DNA from: Rhizorhabdus sp.
Lineage (GTDB): Bacteria; Pseudomonadota; Alphaproteobacteria; Sphingomonadales; Sphingomonadaceae
Direction of reading: 5' to 3'
Assembly: GCF_018006725.1 (NCBI RefSeq)
Contig: NZ_JAGMXV010000026.1
Span: 1 to 33,931 of the forward strand
DNA length: 33,931 bases
The notes below the pieces were generated by a model, which saw only the letters and a list, made by a program, of their open reading frames with translations, ran no database searches and was not told the DNA's origin. Below are positions 33,016-33,931 of this stretch, in pieces. Within the stretch, counting starts at the first letter, position 1; every line of letters starts with the position of its first letter. The position numbers were made by a program, and so were the translations under genes.

Positions 33016-33931
<916 letters not shown>

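Overview
The window comes from a high-GC alphaproteobacterium, most likely a sphingomonad (Sphingomonas, Rhizorhabdus or a relative). Reasons: DksA with only one of the four usual zinc-finger cysteines, an epsilon ATP synthase subunit reduced to its beta domain, a PhaR-type PHA regulator, paired DUF465 genes, and dense short-spaced genes. This placement is inferred from family features, not from a search. I see no tRNA, rRNA, CRISPR array, insertion sequence, prophage or defence island. Most of the window is core metabolism and envelope functions.

Left part (1-7374): the end of a dihydrolipoyl dehydrogenase gene, two small membrane or secreted proteins, then a LysR regulator divergent from a tight five-gene valine-catabolism operon: mmsA, an isobutyryl-CoA-type acyl-CoA dehydrogenase, 3-hydroxyisobutyryl-CoA hydrolase, enoyl-CoA hydratase and mmsB. 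Together they take isobutyryl-CoA to propionyl-CoA. An inverted pair of REP-like hairpins lies between mmsA and the dehydrogenase. A strong hairpin terminator ends the operon.

Middle (7387-18332): an MsbA-type ABC exporter on the minus strand; on the plus strand an intracellular PHA depolymerase (phaZ), an overlapping exported helical-repeat protein of unknown function, an overlapping L-Ala-D/L-Glu-type dipeptide epimerase, and a three-gene molybdenum aldehyde oxidoreductase (PaoABC type) without a Tat signal. rimO converges on it.

Envelope and regulation (18416-24796): a DUF1275 membrane protein; the minus-strand run serS-surE-NlpD-like lipoprotein with a degenerate peptidase site; an exported protein made of two 60-residue tandem repeats; dksA; two divergent DUF465 mini-proteins; a PilZ protein whose Shine-Dalgarno may be hidden in a hairpin.

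Right part (24913-33931): acetyl-CoA acetyltransferase, a short PhaC-like enzyme and phaR, forming a second PHA locus; an exported methyltransferase; a two-helix membrane protein; a solitary CpaF ATPase; a serralysin-type RTX protease; and the end of the ATP synthase operon (atpD, a small YHS-like metal-binding protein, atpC) with a textbook terminator.

The best candidates for something undescribed are the YHS-like gene inside the atp operon, the phaZ / exported repeat protein / epimerase overlap cluster, the short PhaC-like enzyme whose start codon overlaps that of phaR, and the tandem-repeat exported protein. I found no complete new system.
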